32,751 nucleotides of DNA, from assembly GCA_001797615.1 (NCBI GenBank), contig MGPV01000020.1:23040-55790 (forward strand), read 5' to 3'. Below are positions 1-8,541 of this stretch, piece by piece. The DNA is from Deltaproteobacteria bacterium GWC2_65_14 (GTDB lineage Bacteria > Desulfobacterota > Deferrimicrobia > Deferrimicrobiales > Deferrimicrobiaceae). Under the pieces are notes generated by a model. It ran no database searches. It was not told the origin of the DNA and saw only the letters and a list, made by a program, of their open reading frames with translations. The translations under genes were made by a program, and so were the position numbers. Each line of letters opens with the position of its first letter. Position 1 is the first letter of the stretch.

Positions 1-1
1 T

Positions 2-580
2 GCGCTGCAGCGCGCAAGGGCGCTCGAGCTCGACCTCGTCGAGGTGGCCCCGAAGGCGGACCCGCCGGTCTGCAGGATCATGGATTACGGGAAGTTCAAG
101 TACATGCAGAGCAAGCGGGAGCAGGAGGCACGCAAGAAGCAGACGATCATCCAGGTCAAGGAGATCAAGGTCCGGCCCAAGACCGACGAGCACGATATGA
201 ACGTGAAGATCCGCCACATCCGGAGATTCCTCGAGGACGGCGACAAGGTGAAGGTGACCGTCCGCTTCCGGGGCCGGGAGATGTCCTACGCGTCGAAGAG
301 CGGATTCGAGATGCTCCAGCATATCGTCTCCACGGTGTCGGACCTTTCGAAGGTGGAGAGCCCCCCCCGGATGGAGGGGAGGACGATGATGGCGATCGTC
401 ACGCCGCTCGCGCAGAAGAGGAAATCTGCCGAAAAGAAGGAAGCGGCCGCCGAGAAGAAGCCGGCGCGGGGAACGGCGAAGAGCGGCAAGGGAAAAGAAG
501 GCGACAAGACGGAAGGGAAGGTTCCGGCCGGCACGGCGGCGCGGCCTGCCGACCCGACGGAGACACAGGAGGAACGGTAA
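2..580 (+). CDS. infC: translation initiation factor IF-3 (5'-truncated by window edge)
   Basis: IF-3 binds the 30S subunit and checks initiator tRNA and start codon. The reading frame is open from base 2, so the N-terminal part of the N-domain lies outside the window; the GTG at 44 is internal (V of the VEVAP motif), not a start. The family hallmarks DPPVCRIMDYGKFKY and the C-domain (VKEIKVRP, then the RFRGRE segment) are present. About 50 residues rich in Lys, Ala and Glu follow the C-domain, longer than the usual IF-3 end. The stop overlaps the rpmI start (TAATG), so translation is probably coupled. It is the first visible gene of the conserved IF3-L35-L20 operon; the leader is not visible. 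Confidence 0.97.
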   Translation, partial: ALQRARALELDLVEVAPKADPPVCRIMDYGKFKYMQSKREQEARKKQTIIQVKEIKVRPKTDEHDMNVKIRHIRRFLEDGDKVKVTVRFRGREMSYASKSGFEMLQHIVSTVSDLSKVESPPRMEGRTMMAIVTPLAQKRKSAEKKEAAAEKKPARGTAKSGKGKEGDKTEGKVPAGTAARPADPTETQEER

Positions 581-777
581 TGCCGAAGATGAAGAGCAAC
601 CGGGGAGCGAGCAAACGGTTCTCCGCCACCGGTCGGGGAGGCATCAAGCGCGCGAAGCAGGGGAAGAGCCACATCCTGACCGGGAAGACGAAGAAGCGGA
701 AGCGGAACCTGCGGAAGTCCGCGCTGGTCCACCCGACGAACGAAAAATCCATCCGGCGCCTGCTTCCGTACCTGTAG
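580..777 (+). CDS. rpmI: 50S ribosomal protein L35
   Basis: A 65-residue basic protein starting MPKMKSNRGASKRF, with the L35 signature around HILTGKTKKRKRNLRK and the terminal RLLPYL. Length is normal for the family. It is a structural component of the large ribosomal subunit. The ATG shares one base with the infC stop; the GGAGGAACGG stretch just before it supplies the ribosome binding site. In many bacteria this operon is repressed by L20 binding its mRNA; the regulatory leader would lie upstream of the window. Confidence 0.97.
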   Translation: MPKMKSNRGASKRFSATGRGGIKRAKQGKSHILTGKTKKRKRNLRKSALVHPTNEKSIRRLLPYL

Positions 778-801
778 GCGGCGGCCGAGCGAGGGAATGA
801 A

Positions 802-1158
802 ATGCCACGCGTGAAACGAGCGGTCCATTCGCACAAGAAACGAAGGAAGGTCCTCAAGGCGGCCAAGGGATACCGGGGCGGGAGAAGCCGTCTGCTCCGG
901 ACGGCCAAGGAGACGGTCGCCCGGGCGCTCCAGTACGCCTACCGGGACCGGCGGACGAAGAAGCGGGAGTTCCGGTCGCTCTGGATCATCCGGATCAACG
1001 CGGCCGCCCGGGAGAACGGCCTCTCCTACAGCCAGATGATCTACGGCCTGACGAAGGCCGGGGTCGAGGTGGACCGGAAAATGCTCGCCGACATCGCCGT
1101 GAGCGACGCGGACGGGTTCCGCACCCTGGCGGAGAAGGCCAGGGCGGCGATCGGGTAG
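802..1158 (+). CDS. rplT: 50S ribosomal protein L20
   Basis: A 118-residue basic protein with the L20 pattern HKKVLK-like (here [14 protein letters not shown]), the long helical RNA-binding part, and the C-terminal globular domain with [27 protein letters not shown]20 binds 23S rRNA early in 50S assembly and is the usual autorepressor of the infC operon. It starts with ATG 24 bp after rpmI and ends 12 bp before pheS, consistent with one transcript through pheST. Nothing unusual in length or composition. Confidence 0.97.
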   Translation: MPRVKRAVHSHKKRRKVLKAAKGYRGGRSRLLRTAKETVARALQYAYRDRRTKKREFRSLWIIRINAAARENGLSYSQMIYGLTKAGVEVDRKMLADIAVSDADGFRTLAEKARAAIG

Positions 1159-1170
1159 GGGCGCGTCCCG

Positions 1171-2205
1171 TTGTCCGATCGGTCCGGTCGGATCGAGGAA
1201 CTCGCCGAGGAGGGGCTGCGCGCCCTGGAGGCGGCGGAGACCGAGAGCGCTCTCCTCGAGATCAAGGGGCGATACTTCGGGAAGAAGGGTGCGCTTACCG
1301 AGCACCTGAAAGGGGTGTCGGCCCTTCCCCCGGAGGCGCGGAAGACCCTCGGAGCGGCGGTGAACGCCGCCCGGGGGAGGCTCGAGACCGACTTCGATCG
1401 GCGGCTGGCCGGGATCCGGGAGCGCGAACGGATCGCCCGCGAGGGGCGGGACCGCGTGGATGTGACGCTCCCCGGACGAGCCGCGCCGATCGGCCACCGG
1501 CACCCCGTCGCCCGGACGATGGCGGAGATCACCGCCGTATTCCAGCGCCTGGGCTTCTCCGTCCGCTGCGGTCCCGACATCGAGACGGACTACTACAACT
1601 TCGAGGCGCTGAACATCCCGAAGGAGCACCCCGCGCGGGAGATGCAGGACACCTTCTACCTGGAATGGCCCGGGGGAGACCTCGTCCTGCGGACCCACAC
1701 CTCTCCCATCCAGATCCGGACGATGGAGACGATGCGCCCCCCCGTCCGGGTGATCGCTCCGGGTGCCGTGTACCGGTGCGACTCGGACATCACCCACAGC
1801 CCGATGTTCCACCAGGTGGAAGGGCTCGCGGTGGACCGGGGCACGACGATGGCCGACCTGAAGGGGATGCTGACCGAGTTCTGCCGGATGATGTTCGGCC
1901 CCGGGAAACCGCTCCGGTTCCGACCGAGCTTCTTCCCCTTCACGGAGCCCTCCGCGGAGGTCGACATCCGGTGCGTCATCTGCGGCGGCTCCGGGTGCCG
2001 CGTCTGCAAGAATTCGGGATGGCTGGAAATTCTCGGATGCGGAATGGTCGACCCGGCCGTGTTCGGGTTCGTGGGATACGATCCGGAAGAGTACACCGGC
2101 TTCGCGTTCGGGATGGGAGTGGAGCGGATCGCCATGCTCCGGCACGGGATCGCCGACATCCGCCTCCTGTTCGAGAACGACATCCGGTTTCTCTCGCAGT
2201 TCTAG
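1171..2205 (+). CDS. pheS: phenylalanine--tRNA ligase alpha subunit
   Basis: The 344-residue catalytic subunit of the (alpha-beta)2 class II synthetase charging tRNA-Phe. An N-terminal coiled coil (about 1-90) is followed by the catalytic core. The core contains GHRHPV near 110, the THTSPIQIR motif 2 region, the cysteine-rich CVICGGSGCRVC segment with GWLEILGCGMV, and motif 3 (GFAFGMGVERIAMLRHGI) ending in FENDIRFLSQF, all typical of bacterial PheS. The start is a TTG at 1171, nine bases after TAGGGG; no better start fits the normal N-terminus. pheT begins 28 bp downstream. Confidence 0.97.
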   Translation: MSDRSGRIEELAEEGLRALEAAETESALLEIKGRYFGKKGALTEHLKGVSALPPEARKTLGAAVNAARGRLETDFDRRLAGIRERERIAREGRDRVDVTLPGRAAPIGHRHPVARTMAEITAVFQRLGFSVRCGPDIETDYYNFEALNIPKEHPAREMQDTFYLEWPGGDLVLRTHTSPIQIRTMETMRPPVRVIAPGAVYRCDSDITHSPMFHQVEGLAVDRGTTMADLKGMLTEFCRMMFGPGKPLRFRPSFFPFTEPSAEVDIRCVICGGSGCRVCKNSGWLEILGCGMVDPAVFGFVGYDPEEYTGFAFGMGVERIAMLRHGIADIRLLFENDIRFLSQF

Positions 2206-2233
2206 CCGGGCCCGGACCAGGGAGCGAACCTCC

Positions 2234-4639
2234 GTGAAGATCCTCCATTCCTGGCTCAAGGAATTCGTGGACAGCCGGCTTTCCCCCCGGGAGCTCCAGG
2301 ATGCGCTCACCATGGCCGGCATCGAGGTTTCCTCCTGCCGTTTCCTCGGGGAGGGGATGGAGCAGGTCGTCACGGCGAGGATCCGAACCCTTTCCCCCCA
2401 TCCGAACGCGGACAAGCTCTCCCTCTGCAAGGTGACGGACGGTTCCCGGGAATACGACATCGTCTGCGGGGCGAGGAACATGCAGGCGGGGGACATGGTG
2501 GCGCTCGCGCGCCCCGGGGCGAAACTTCCGAGCGGGATGGAGATCGGGAAAGCGAAGATCCGGGGGCAGTCCTCCGAGGGGATGCTCTGCTCCGAGCAGG
2601 AGCTCGGGATGGCCGAGGAGTCGCCCGGGATCCTGATCCTTCCCGGGGATACGCCGCCCGGGGTTCCGCTGGCCGGAGCGATCGGGATGGACGACTGGCT
2701 GCTCGAGGTCGAGGTCACACCGAACCGCGGGGACTGCCTGAGCGTCCTGGGGACGGCCCGCGAGGTCGCCGCGATCACGGGAGAGAAGGTGGTCCTCCCC
2801 GACGCGCGGGTGCGGGAAGAGGGGCCGTCGATACGCGACCTGGCCTCCGTCGTGGTGACCGACACGGACCTCTGCCCCCGCTATTCCGCCCGGGTGATCA
2901 CCGGCGTGAGGGTGGGGCCGTCGCCCCTCCCGGTCCAGAGGCGGCTCGCGTTGTGCGGGGTCCGTCCGATCAACAACATCGTGGATGTCACGAACTACCT
3001 CCTGCTGGAGACGGGACAGCCGATGCACGCCTTCGACCTGGACCGCCTCGGGGAGTTCCGGATCGACGTGCGGCGGTCGGGGGAGCCCCGCAGGTTCACC
3101 ACGCTGGACGGGGTCTCCCGGGAGATCCGCCCGGAGATGCTGCTGATCTGGGACGGGAAGGGTCCGGTCGCGGTGGCGGGGGTGATGGGAGGGGAGAACA
3201 CGGAGGTGCTCCCGGAAACCCGCCGCGTCCTCTTCGAAAGCGCCCATTTTTCCCCCGCGTCGATCCGTTCGACCTCCCGGAAGCTTTCGCTTTCCAGCGA
3301 ATCCTCCTACCGGTTCGAGCGGGGGGTGGACCCGGCGGGAACCCTCTACGCCGCGGACCGGGCGATCTTCCTGCTCGCGGAATCGGCCTCGTTCTCCGTC
3401 GCCGCCGGCGCCTTCGACGTGGGCGGGAGCGGCGATTTTTCCCGGAAGGTGCCGTTCCGTCCCCTCCGCGCGCGCCGGATCGTCGGGAAGGACTATTCCC
3501 TCCAGGAGTGCGCGGCGGTCTTCGAGCGGCTCGGTTTCCGGGTCGAGGGGAAGGAGGGAGATCGCTGGAGCGTCGACGTTCCGCCGCACCGCTTCGACAT
3601 CGAGAGGGAGATCGACCTGGTCGAGGAGGTGGCGAGGCTATCCGGGTACGATTCCATTCCCACGACCTACCCGGAATCGGATGCGCCGGAATTCTCGAAG
3701 GACGACCGCCTGGTCGAGGAGGTCGAGAAGGTCTCCGAGTACCTGCGCACGGCCGGGTTCTGCCAGGCGATCAACTTCTCCTTCGTTTCCGGGAAGGAAT
3801 GGGAGAAGCATGCCGCACGGCTCGCGTTCGACCCGGCCGACGCGATGCGGCTGTCCAACCCGATCTCGGAGGAGATGACGATCATGCGGCCTCACCTCCT
3901 GACCGGGATGCTGCGGAACGTCGGGACGAACCTGCGGCGGTTCCAGGAGGAGATCCGGCTGTTCGAGGTCGGGAAGGCGTACGGAAAATCGATGACCGAG
4001 GGGCATTTCGAGGAGCATCGGATCGGGATCGCCCTCCACGGGCGGCGAACTCCCTGGGCATGGAAGGGGGGAGGGGAACCGCTCGATTTCCACGACGTCA
4101 AGGGGATCGCGGAATCGGTCCTCCGCCTGCTCGGAAACGGCCCTCTCCATTTCGTTCCCGCTGCGGACCGGCCGTATCTCGAGCCCGGCAGGTCGGCCGA
4201 AATCCTCTTGGAGGGCAAGGGGATCGGATGGCTCGGCGCGGTGCACCGCGAGCTGCTCGACGCGGTGGAGATCCCGGGGACGGTCTGGTACGCGGAGCTT
4301 CGGCTCCTGGCGGCGATCGCCGCTCCGCGCGTCCCGACCTTCCGGCCGATCCCGAAGTTCCCGCCGGTTTCCCGGGATTACGCCTGCATCTTCCCATTCG
4401 ACATCCCGGTGGGAGACGTCCTGGCGATGGTGCGCGAGCTCTCACACGAGATCGAAGAGGTTTCGGTATTCGACCTGTACACCGGGGAAAAGATCGGCGC
4501 GGGGAACAAAAGCGTCGCATTCCGGGTCCGGATCCAGCCATCGGACAGAACCTTGACGGACGTCGAAGTCCATAGTATACATACCAAAATAGTAAAATTG
4601 CTGGAGAATCGGTTCGGCGGTAAGATTCGCACCTCGTAA
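2234..4639 (+). CDS. pheT: phenylalanine--tRNA ligase beta subunit
   Basis: The 801-residue beta subunit has the full bacterial architecture. A tRNA-binding EMAP/OB domain lies at about 40-150 (HPNADKLSLCKV and a CGARN-type motif). The B3/B4 editing domain is at about 210-390 (NNIVDVTNYLLLETGQPMHAFD and VAGVMGGE), followed by B5 and the catalytic-like core. The C-terminal FDX-ACB domain is at about 708-801 (PPVSRDYACIF). GTG start at 2234 with GGGAG upstream. The last 35 codons switch to AT-rich codons (ATA, AAA, AGT), unlike the rest of the gene; this coincides with the predicted ihfA promoter. Confidence 0.97.
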   Translation: MKILHSWLKEFVDSRLSPRELQDALTMAGIEVSSCRFLGEGMEQVVTARIRTLSPHPNADKLSLCKVTDGSREYDIVCGARNMQAGDMVALARPGAKLPSGMEIGKAKIRGQSSEGMLCSEQELGMAEESPGILILPGDTPPGVPLAGAIGMDDWLLEVEVTPNRGDCLSVLGTAREVAAITGEKVVLPDARVREEGPSIRDLASVVVTDTDLCPRYSARVITGVRVGPSPLPVQRRLALCGVRPINNIVDVTNYLLLETGQPMHAFDLDRLGEFRIDVRRSGEPRRFTTLDGVSREIRPEMLLIWDGKGPVAVAGVMGGENTEVLPETRRVLFESAHFSPASIRSTSRKLSLSSESSYRFERGVDPAGTLYAADRAIFLLAESASFSVAAGAFDVGGSGDFSRKVPFRPLRARRIVGKDYSLQECAAVFERLGFRVEGKEGDRWSVDVPPHRFDIEREIDLVEEVARLSGYDSIPTTYPESDAPEFSKDDRLVEEVEKVSEYLRTAGFCQAINFSFVSGKEWEKHAARLAFDPADAMRLSNPISEEMTIMRPHLLTGMLRNVGTNLRRFQEEIRLFEVGKAYGKSMTEGHFEEHRIGIALHGRRTPWAWKGGGEPLDFHDVKGIAESVLRLLGNGPLHFVPAADRPYLEPGRSAEILLEGKGIGWLGAVHRELLDAVEIPGTVWYAELRLLAAIAAPRVPTFRPIPKFPPVSRDYACIFPFDIPVGDVLAMVRELSHEIEEVSVFDLYTGEKIGAGNKSVAFRVRIQPSDRTLTDVEVHSIHTKIVKLLENRFGGKIRTS
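4553..4581 (+). promoter_or_regulatory. putative sigma-70 promoter for ihfA inside pheT
   Basis: TTGACG at 4553-4558 (5 of 6 to consensus), exactly 17 bases, then TATACA at 4576-4581. The predicted transcript start is near 4588, about 75 bases before the ihfA ATG. The surrounding pheT codons are unusually AT-rich, suggesting selection on the DNA. E. coli is known to have an ihfA promoter inside pheT, so the arrangement has precedent. This is a prediction from sequence only. Confidence 0.5.
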
Positions 4640-4662
4640 GTACAGACATAAGGGGGGATGGG

Positions 4663-4950
4663 ATGACGAAGGCTGACCTGGTCGAGATCGTGTACGAAAA
4701 GGTGGGCGGCCTCTCGAAGAAGGAGTCGCAGGACATCGTGGAGGCGATCTTCGATACGATGAAGGGTGTCCTGAAGAGCGGAGAAAAGATCAAGATTTCC
4801 GGCTTCGGGAACTTCATTCTCCGCGACAAGCGGCCGCGAAAGGGACGCAACCCGCAGACCGGGGACGACATCCAGATCACGGCGCGGCGCGTGCTCACCT
4901 TCCGGCCGAGCCAGATCCTGAAGGCGTACATCAACCAGGACAAGGCGTAG
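4663..4950 (+). CDS. ihfA: integration host factor subunit alpha
   Basis: A 95-residue HU/IHF-family DNA-bending protein. It starts MTKADLVEIVYEKV and carries the family core SGFGNFILRDKRPRKGRNPQTGDDI with the beta-arm region, then ARRVLTFRPSQILKAYIN. The position right after pheT is the classic one for the alpha subunit and supports IHF-alpha over HU. Its partner would be IHF-beta, not in this window. AAGGGGGG lies five bases before the ATG; a nearer upstream ATG at 4658 runs into a stop after two codons. Confidence 0.92.
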   Translation: MTKADLVEIVYEKVGGLSKKESQDIVEAIFDTMKGVLKSGEKIKISGFGNFILRDKRPRKGRNPQTGDDIQITARRVLTFRPSQILKAYINQDKA

Positions 4951-4969
4951 AATCCCTCCGGGGGAAGGT

Positions 4970-5326
4970 GTGGCGGTACCCGAGATCCCGGACAAGTTCT
5001 ATTTCAAAATTGGAGAGGTATCCTCCATCCTGGGCGTGAAGCCCTACGTCGTACGCTTCTGGGAATCGGAATTCCGCATCTCCCCCTCGAAAAACCGTTC
5101 CCGTCACCGCATCTACAAGCGGCAGGAAGTGGAGACGCTCCTCGAGATCCGGCGGCTTCTCTACGACGAGCGGTTCACGATCGAGGGGGCGCAGAAAAAG
5201 CTCAGGGAACGGATGAAGGATAGAAGCAAACAGCTCGATCTGGGGCTGGAAGAGAAACAGTACCGGACGGTCCTGAAAAAGGTGAAGAAGGAGCTGGCCG
5301 GGATCCGGGAGATGCTGAAACGATGA
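4970..5326 (+). CDS. MerR-family transcriptional regulator
   Basis: A 118-residue protein. The N-terminal winged-helix MerR domain (about 10-80) shows FKIGEVSSILGVKPYVVRFWE, then the RIYKRQEVETLLEIRRLLYDERFTIEGA segment typical of MerR wing and helix. A charged coiled-coil tail (about 80-118) would dimerise. There is no C-terminal ligand domain, so the signal is unknown. GTG start at 4970, 19 bp after ihfA. This small MerR type directly after ihfA is a recurring deltaproteobacterial arrangement. The stop overlaps the next start by four bases (ATGA). Confidence 0.88.
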   Translation: MAVPEIPDKFYFKIGEVSSILGVKPYVVRFWESEFRISPSKNRSRHRIYKRQEVETLLEIRRLLYDERFTIEGAQKKLRERMKDRSKQLDLGLEEKQYRTVLKKVKKELAGIREMLKR

Positions 5327-5697
5327 CCCTCGACGAGCTTGCGCAAAGCTGGGCCGGCGAAAAAGGGGAACGGCCCTGGGGGTACTACCTGGTCCTCCTC
5401 GAAGCGGAAGGATTCAAGGTCAAGCAGTTCGCCGTCCGGCCGGGGAAGCGGCTCAGCCTGCAGCGGCATCGGCACCGGGCGGAGCATTGGGTTCTCGTCC
5501 GGGGAGAGGCGCTGGTCACACTCGACGGACGGAAGGTCCGGATGGCCGCGGGCGGGTCGATCGACATCCCTCTCGGGGCGGTCCACCGGATCGAGAACAC
5601 CGGGGAGGAGACGGTCGTCGTGACCGAGGTGCAGCAGGGGGAGTATCTCGGCGAGGACGATATCGAGCGACTCGAGGATGACTTCGGCCGGGCCTGA
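5323..5697 (+). CDS. cupin, mannose-6-phosphate isomerase type II-like
   Basis: A 124-residue single-domain cupin matching the C-terminal isomerase domain of bifunctional ManC-type proteins. Motifs are RPWGYY, FKVKQFAVRPGKRLSLQRHRHRAEHWVLVRG (metal-binding His/Glu set), IPLGAVHRIENTG, and the end QQGEYLGEDDIERLEDDFGR. The GDP-mannose pyrophosphorylase half is absent, so this is a stand-alone domain. The likely role is sugar-phosphate isomerisation for cell-surface polysaccharide, but a stand-alone cupin could do something else. Translationally coupled to the MerR gene through the ATGA overlap. Confidence 0.82.
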   Translation: MTLDELAQSWAGEKGERPWGYYLVLLEAEGFKVKQFAVRPGKRLSLQRHRHRAEHWVLVRGEALVTLDGRKVRMAAGGSIDIPLGAVHRIENTGEETVVVTEVQQGEYLGEDDIERLEDDFGRA

Positions 5698-5727
5698 AGG
5701 GCGCATTCCCGCGGACTCTTTTTCCCG

Positions 5728-5756
5728 ATGACATTCCCGCCCGGGAAGGGTACCAT
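5728..5756 (+). promoter_or_regulatory. putative promoter for tRNA-Pro
   Basis: ATGACA at 5728-5733 (5 of 6 to TTGACA), a 17-base spacer, and TACCAT at 5751-5756 (4 of 6). The first tRNA base is 14 bases beyond the -10, leaving room for a short 5' leader. It sits in the 72-bp gap between the cupin gene and the tRNA. Confidence 0.4.
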
Positions 5757-5768
5757 GAATCCTTCAGG

Positions 5769-5846
<78 letters not shown>

Positions 5847-5873
5847 TTTTCTTTTCAAAGCAGCCGGTCGAGC

Positions 5874-6632
5874 GTGACGAATCCATCTCCCATCATCCTC
5901 GTGTGCAACGATGACGGCTACCGGTCCGAGGGGATCCTCGCCCTGGCGGAGGCGTTGCGCGCCCTGGGGACCGTCTACGTCGTCGCGCCGGACCGCGAGA
6001 GGAGCGCGGCGGGCCATTCCCTCACCCTCTCCCACCCGCTGCGGGTGGAGAAGGTGGGGACCCGGGCCTACGCCGTCGACGGCACCCCGACCGACTGCGT
6101 GAACCTCGCCGTGAACGGGATCCTTCGGGGAAAGAAGATCGCCCTGGTCGCCTCCGGGATCAACAAGGGGGCGAACATGGGGGACGATATCACCTACTCG
6201 GGGACCGTGGCCGGCGCGATGGAGGGGACGCTGCTGGGGATCCCGTCGATCGCGGTCTCCCTCGCGTCGCGGAACCATTTCCGCTTCGAGGCGTCGGCGA
6301 AGTTCACCCACGAGGTGGCCAGGAAGGTCCTCCGCCACAAGATCCCGAAGGATACCCTGCTGAACATCAATCTCCCGAACGTCCCGCCGGAGGAGATCCG
6401 GGGGGTCCGGGTGACGCGGCAGGGAAAGCGGATCTACGGGGACGCGATCGTCGAGAAGCGGGACCCGAGGGGAAGGAAGTATTACTGGATCGGCGGCGAT
6501 TCCCTCGAGCGGGAGGATATCCCCGGATCCGATCTCGAGGCGGTCGAGGAGGGATACATCTCCGTGACCCCCCTCCATCTCGACATGACCGACTACGCGT
6601 CCCTGCGCGCGATCCGCCGGTGGAAGTGGTAG
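5874..6632 (+). CDS. surE: 5'/3'-nucleotidase SurE
   Basis: A 252-residue stationary-phase survival nucleotidase/phosphatase. The metal site is visible: LVCNDDGY (N12, D13, D14), the RSAAGHS serine, and SGINKGANMG with its Asn. The later YSGTVAGAMEG and PSIAVSL segments are also typical. I place the start at the GTG at 5874 because the frame further upstream runs back into tRNA-Pro and MTNPSPIILVCNDDG gives the normal short N-terminus. It is first in a surE-pcm-nlpD-like cluster dealing with nucleotide turnover, protein repair and envelope maintenance. Confidence 0.95.
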   Translation: MTNPSPIILVCNDDGYRSEGILALAEALRALGTVYVVAPDRERSAAGHSLTLSHPLRVEKVGTRAYAVDGTPTDCVNLAVNGILRGKKIALVASGINKGANMGDDITYSGTVAGAMEGTLLGIPSIAVSLASRNHFRFEASAKFTHEVARKVLRHKIPKDTLLNINLPNVPPEEIRGVRVTRQGKRIYGDAIVEKRDPRGRKYYWIGGDSLEREDIPGSDLEAVEEGYISVTPLHLDMTDYASLRAIRRWKW

Positions 6633-6645
6633 CGGGGATCGGGCC

Positions 6646-7326
6646 GTGCTGGACCGGCACAGGCCGAAGGACGGGCCCTCCGAGGAGGAGCTGGCCCGCC
6701 TGAGAGAGCGGATGGTCGCCGAGCAGATCGCTTCCCGCCGGATCCGCGATCCGCGGGTGCTCGAGATCATGCGGGAACTTCCCCGGCACCGGTTCGTCCC
6801 CGCCTCGCTCGCCCGCCGCGCCTACGAGGACGCCCCCTTGCCCATCGGCGAGGGGCAGACGATTTCCCAGCCCTACATCGTGGCCGAGATGACCGAAGCC
6901 CTCTCGCTCGAGGGGACGGAGCGGGTGCTCGAGATCGGGACCGGCTCGGGGTACCAGACGGCGATCCTCTGCCGGCTTGCCCGCGAGGTGGTGACGACGG
7001 AGCGGATCGATTCGCTTTTCCTGTCGGCCCGGACGATCCTCCGCGAGCTCGGCATTTCGAATGTGCGCTTCCGCAAGGGGGACGGAACGCTGGGGTCTCC
7101 CGGAGACTCCCCGTTCGACGCGATTCTCGTCACCGCGGCGGCTCCGGACATCCCCGCTCCGCTGTTCGAGCAGCTGGCCGAGGGGGGGATCATGGTGATC
7201 CCGGTCGGAGGGCGCTGGGAGCAGGATCTCGTCCGGATCCGGAAGGAGGGCGGGAAGCCGCGGCGCGAGTACCTGGGCGGCTGCCGGTTCGTCCCGCTCC
7301 TGGGGAAGCACGGATTTTCGTCGTGA
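6646..7326 (+). CDS. pcm: protein-L-isoaspartate O-methyltransferase
   Basis: A 226-residue repair methyltransferase that uses S-adenosylmethionine to methylate isoaspartyl residues. It shows the PCMT hallmarks: PRHRFVP, AYEDAPLPIGEGQTISQPYIVAEM, and SAM motif I VLEIGTGSGYQTAIL. The later segments FDAILVTAAAPDIP and PLFEQLAEGGIMVIPVG are also present. GTG start at 6646, 13 bp after surE; the first 20 residues are less conserved, so a slightly later start is possible. Its TGA overlaps the GTG of the next gene (GTGA). The surE-pcm pairing is widespread in proteobacteria. Confidence 0.95.
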   Translation: MLDRHRPKDGPSEEELARLRERMVAEQIASRRIRDPRVLEIMRELPRHRFVPASLARRAYEDAPLPIGEGQTISQPYIVAEMTEALSLEGTERVLEIGTGSGYQTAILCRLAREVVTTERIDSLFLSARTILRELGISNVRFRKGDGTLGSPGDSPFDAILVTAAAPDIPAPLFEQLAEGGIMVIPVGGRWEQDLVRIRKEGGKPRREYLGGCRFVPLLGKHGFSS

Positions 7327-7970
7327 TCCCCCGGCTCGCCGCCGCGTGCGTCGCGGCAGCGCTGCTGGCCGCCTGTTCCGGGAGAGTGGGGATCTATCAC
7401 AAGGTGGAGCCGGGACAGACTTTCTATAGAATTGCCCGCGCATACGGGGTGGAGATCCGGGATCTCATGGCGCACAACGGGATCGAGGACCCGCGGACGC
7501 TGCGGACCGGGGAGCTCCTGTGGATCCCCGGCGCCTCCCGCACGGTCCGGGTCCCTCCCTACGAGGGGTCCATGGCCGGCGTCGCCGTCCCCCCCTTTTC
7601 CGGGAAACGCTTCGTGTGGCCGTTGCATGGATCGGTTTCCTCCGGTTTCGGGAACAGAGGAGGGCGGCTCCACGACGGGATCGACATCCTCGCGCCCGAG
7701 GGAACGAAGGTCCGCGCCGCCGCATACGGAGTGGTGATCTACGCGGGCGACGGGATGAAGGGGTACGGGAACGCCATCGTGATCGACCACGGGGAGGGGG
7801 TCACGACACTCTACGCACATTTGCGGGAAATTCGGATAGAATCGGGCGATGCCGTGGCGGAAGGGGAACCGATCGGCACGGTGGGAATTACGGGAAACGC
7901 GACCACCCCTCACCTCCACTTCGAGCTTCGCGTGGGGGACCAGGCGGTCGACCCGGAACGATACCTGTAG
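7323..7970 (+). CDS. LysM/M23 peptidase-domain lipoprotein (NlpD-like)
   Basis: A 215-residue envelope protein. The lipoprotein signal peptide ends in the lipobox LLAAC (Cys18). A LysM peptidoglycan-binding domain follows at about 25-70 ([19 protein letters not shown] to GELLWIP). The C-terminal LytM/M23 domain spans about 95-215. Zn-ligand positions H117 and D121 (HDGID) and the HLH at 197-199 are present, so a hydrolase is possible, unlike the degenerate E. coli NlpD. Placement after surE-pcm fits nlpD, which acts in daughter-cell separation. rpoS, the usual next gene, is absent. Confidence 0.9.
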   Translation: MIPRLAAACVAAALLAACSGRVGIYHKVEPGQTFYRIARAYGVEIRDLMAHNGIEDPRTLRTGELLWIPGASRTVRVPPYEGSMAGVAVPPFSGKRFVWPLHGSVSSGFGNRGGRLHDGIDILAPEGTKVRAAAYGVVIYAGDGMKGYGNAIVIDHGEGVTTLYAHLREIRIESGDAVAEGEPIGTVGITGNATTPHLHFELRVGDQAVDPERYL

Positions 7971-7986
7971 CGCGGAGGGGAGAGCG

Positions 7987-8508
7987 ATGAACAGGCTGAA
8001 GCGGCGGATCCGCAACATCCCCGACTTCCCGATCAAGGGGATCCAGTTCAAGGACATCACGACGCTTCTGGCCGACCCCGCCTCGTACCAGAGAGCCATC
8101 GACCTTTTGGCGCACCGGCATTTCGACAAGAGGATCGAGGCGGTCGTCGGGATCGAGGCGAGGGGATTCGTGATGGGGGCGGCGCTGGCCTACAAGCTGG
8201 GCGTCGGCGTCATCCTGGTCCGGAAGGCGGGAAAGCTCCCGTACAAGACGGTCTCGGCCTCCTACGACCTCGAGTACGGGAAGGACCGCCTGGAGATCCA
8301 CGCGGACGCGATCCGCCCCGGGATGAAGGTCGTGATCGCGGACGACGTGCTCGCGACCGGGGGCACGGTGGCGGCGGTGGTGGATTTGCTGACCCGGCTG
8401 CAGGCGGATATTGTAGAATGTTGCTTCCTCGCGGAATTGACGGATCTGAACGGACGGGGAAAGCTCAAGGGGAAAAAAGTGTTTTCCCTGATCAAATTTT
8501 CGGAATAG
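7987..8508 (+). CDS. apt: adenine phosphoribosyltransferase
   Basis: A 173-residue purine salvage enzyme converting adenine and PRPP to AMP. It begins with the family pattern [21 protein letters not shown] and contains [29 protein letters not shown], and the PRPP loop [13 protein letters not shown]. Length is normal. ATG at 7987 follows GGAGGGGAGAGCG. It occupies the slot after the NlpD-like gene where rpoS commonly stands, and may be co-transcribed with tRNA-Arg 33 bp downstream, since no clear separate tRNA promoter is visible. Confidence 0.95.
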   Translation: MNRLKRRIRNIPDFPIKGIQFKDITTLLADPASYQRAIDLLAHRHFDKRIEAVVGIEARGFVMGAALAYKLGVGVILVRKAGKLPYKTVSASYDLEYGKDRLEIHADAIRPGMKVVIADDVLATGGTVAAVVDLLTRLQADIVECCFLAELTDLNGRGKLKGKKVFSLIKFSE

Positions 8509-8541
8509 GCGGTGGGCCGGGAGAGTCGACGCCGGGGAAGT

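Noticed and set aside
286-2865. 859-codon open frame antisense to the infC-pheT genes
   Set aside because: It runs antisense across five clear genes with recognised motifs. Its translation is Arg/Pro/Gly-rich with no domain, as expected for shadow frames in GC-rich DNA.
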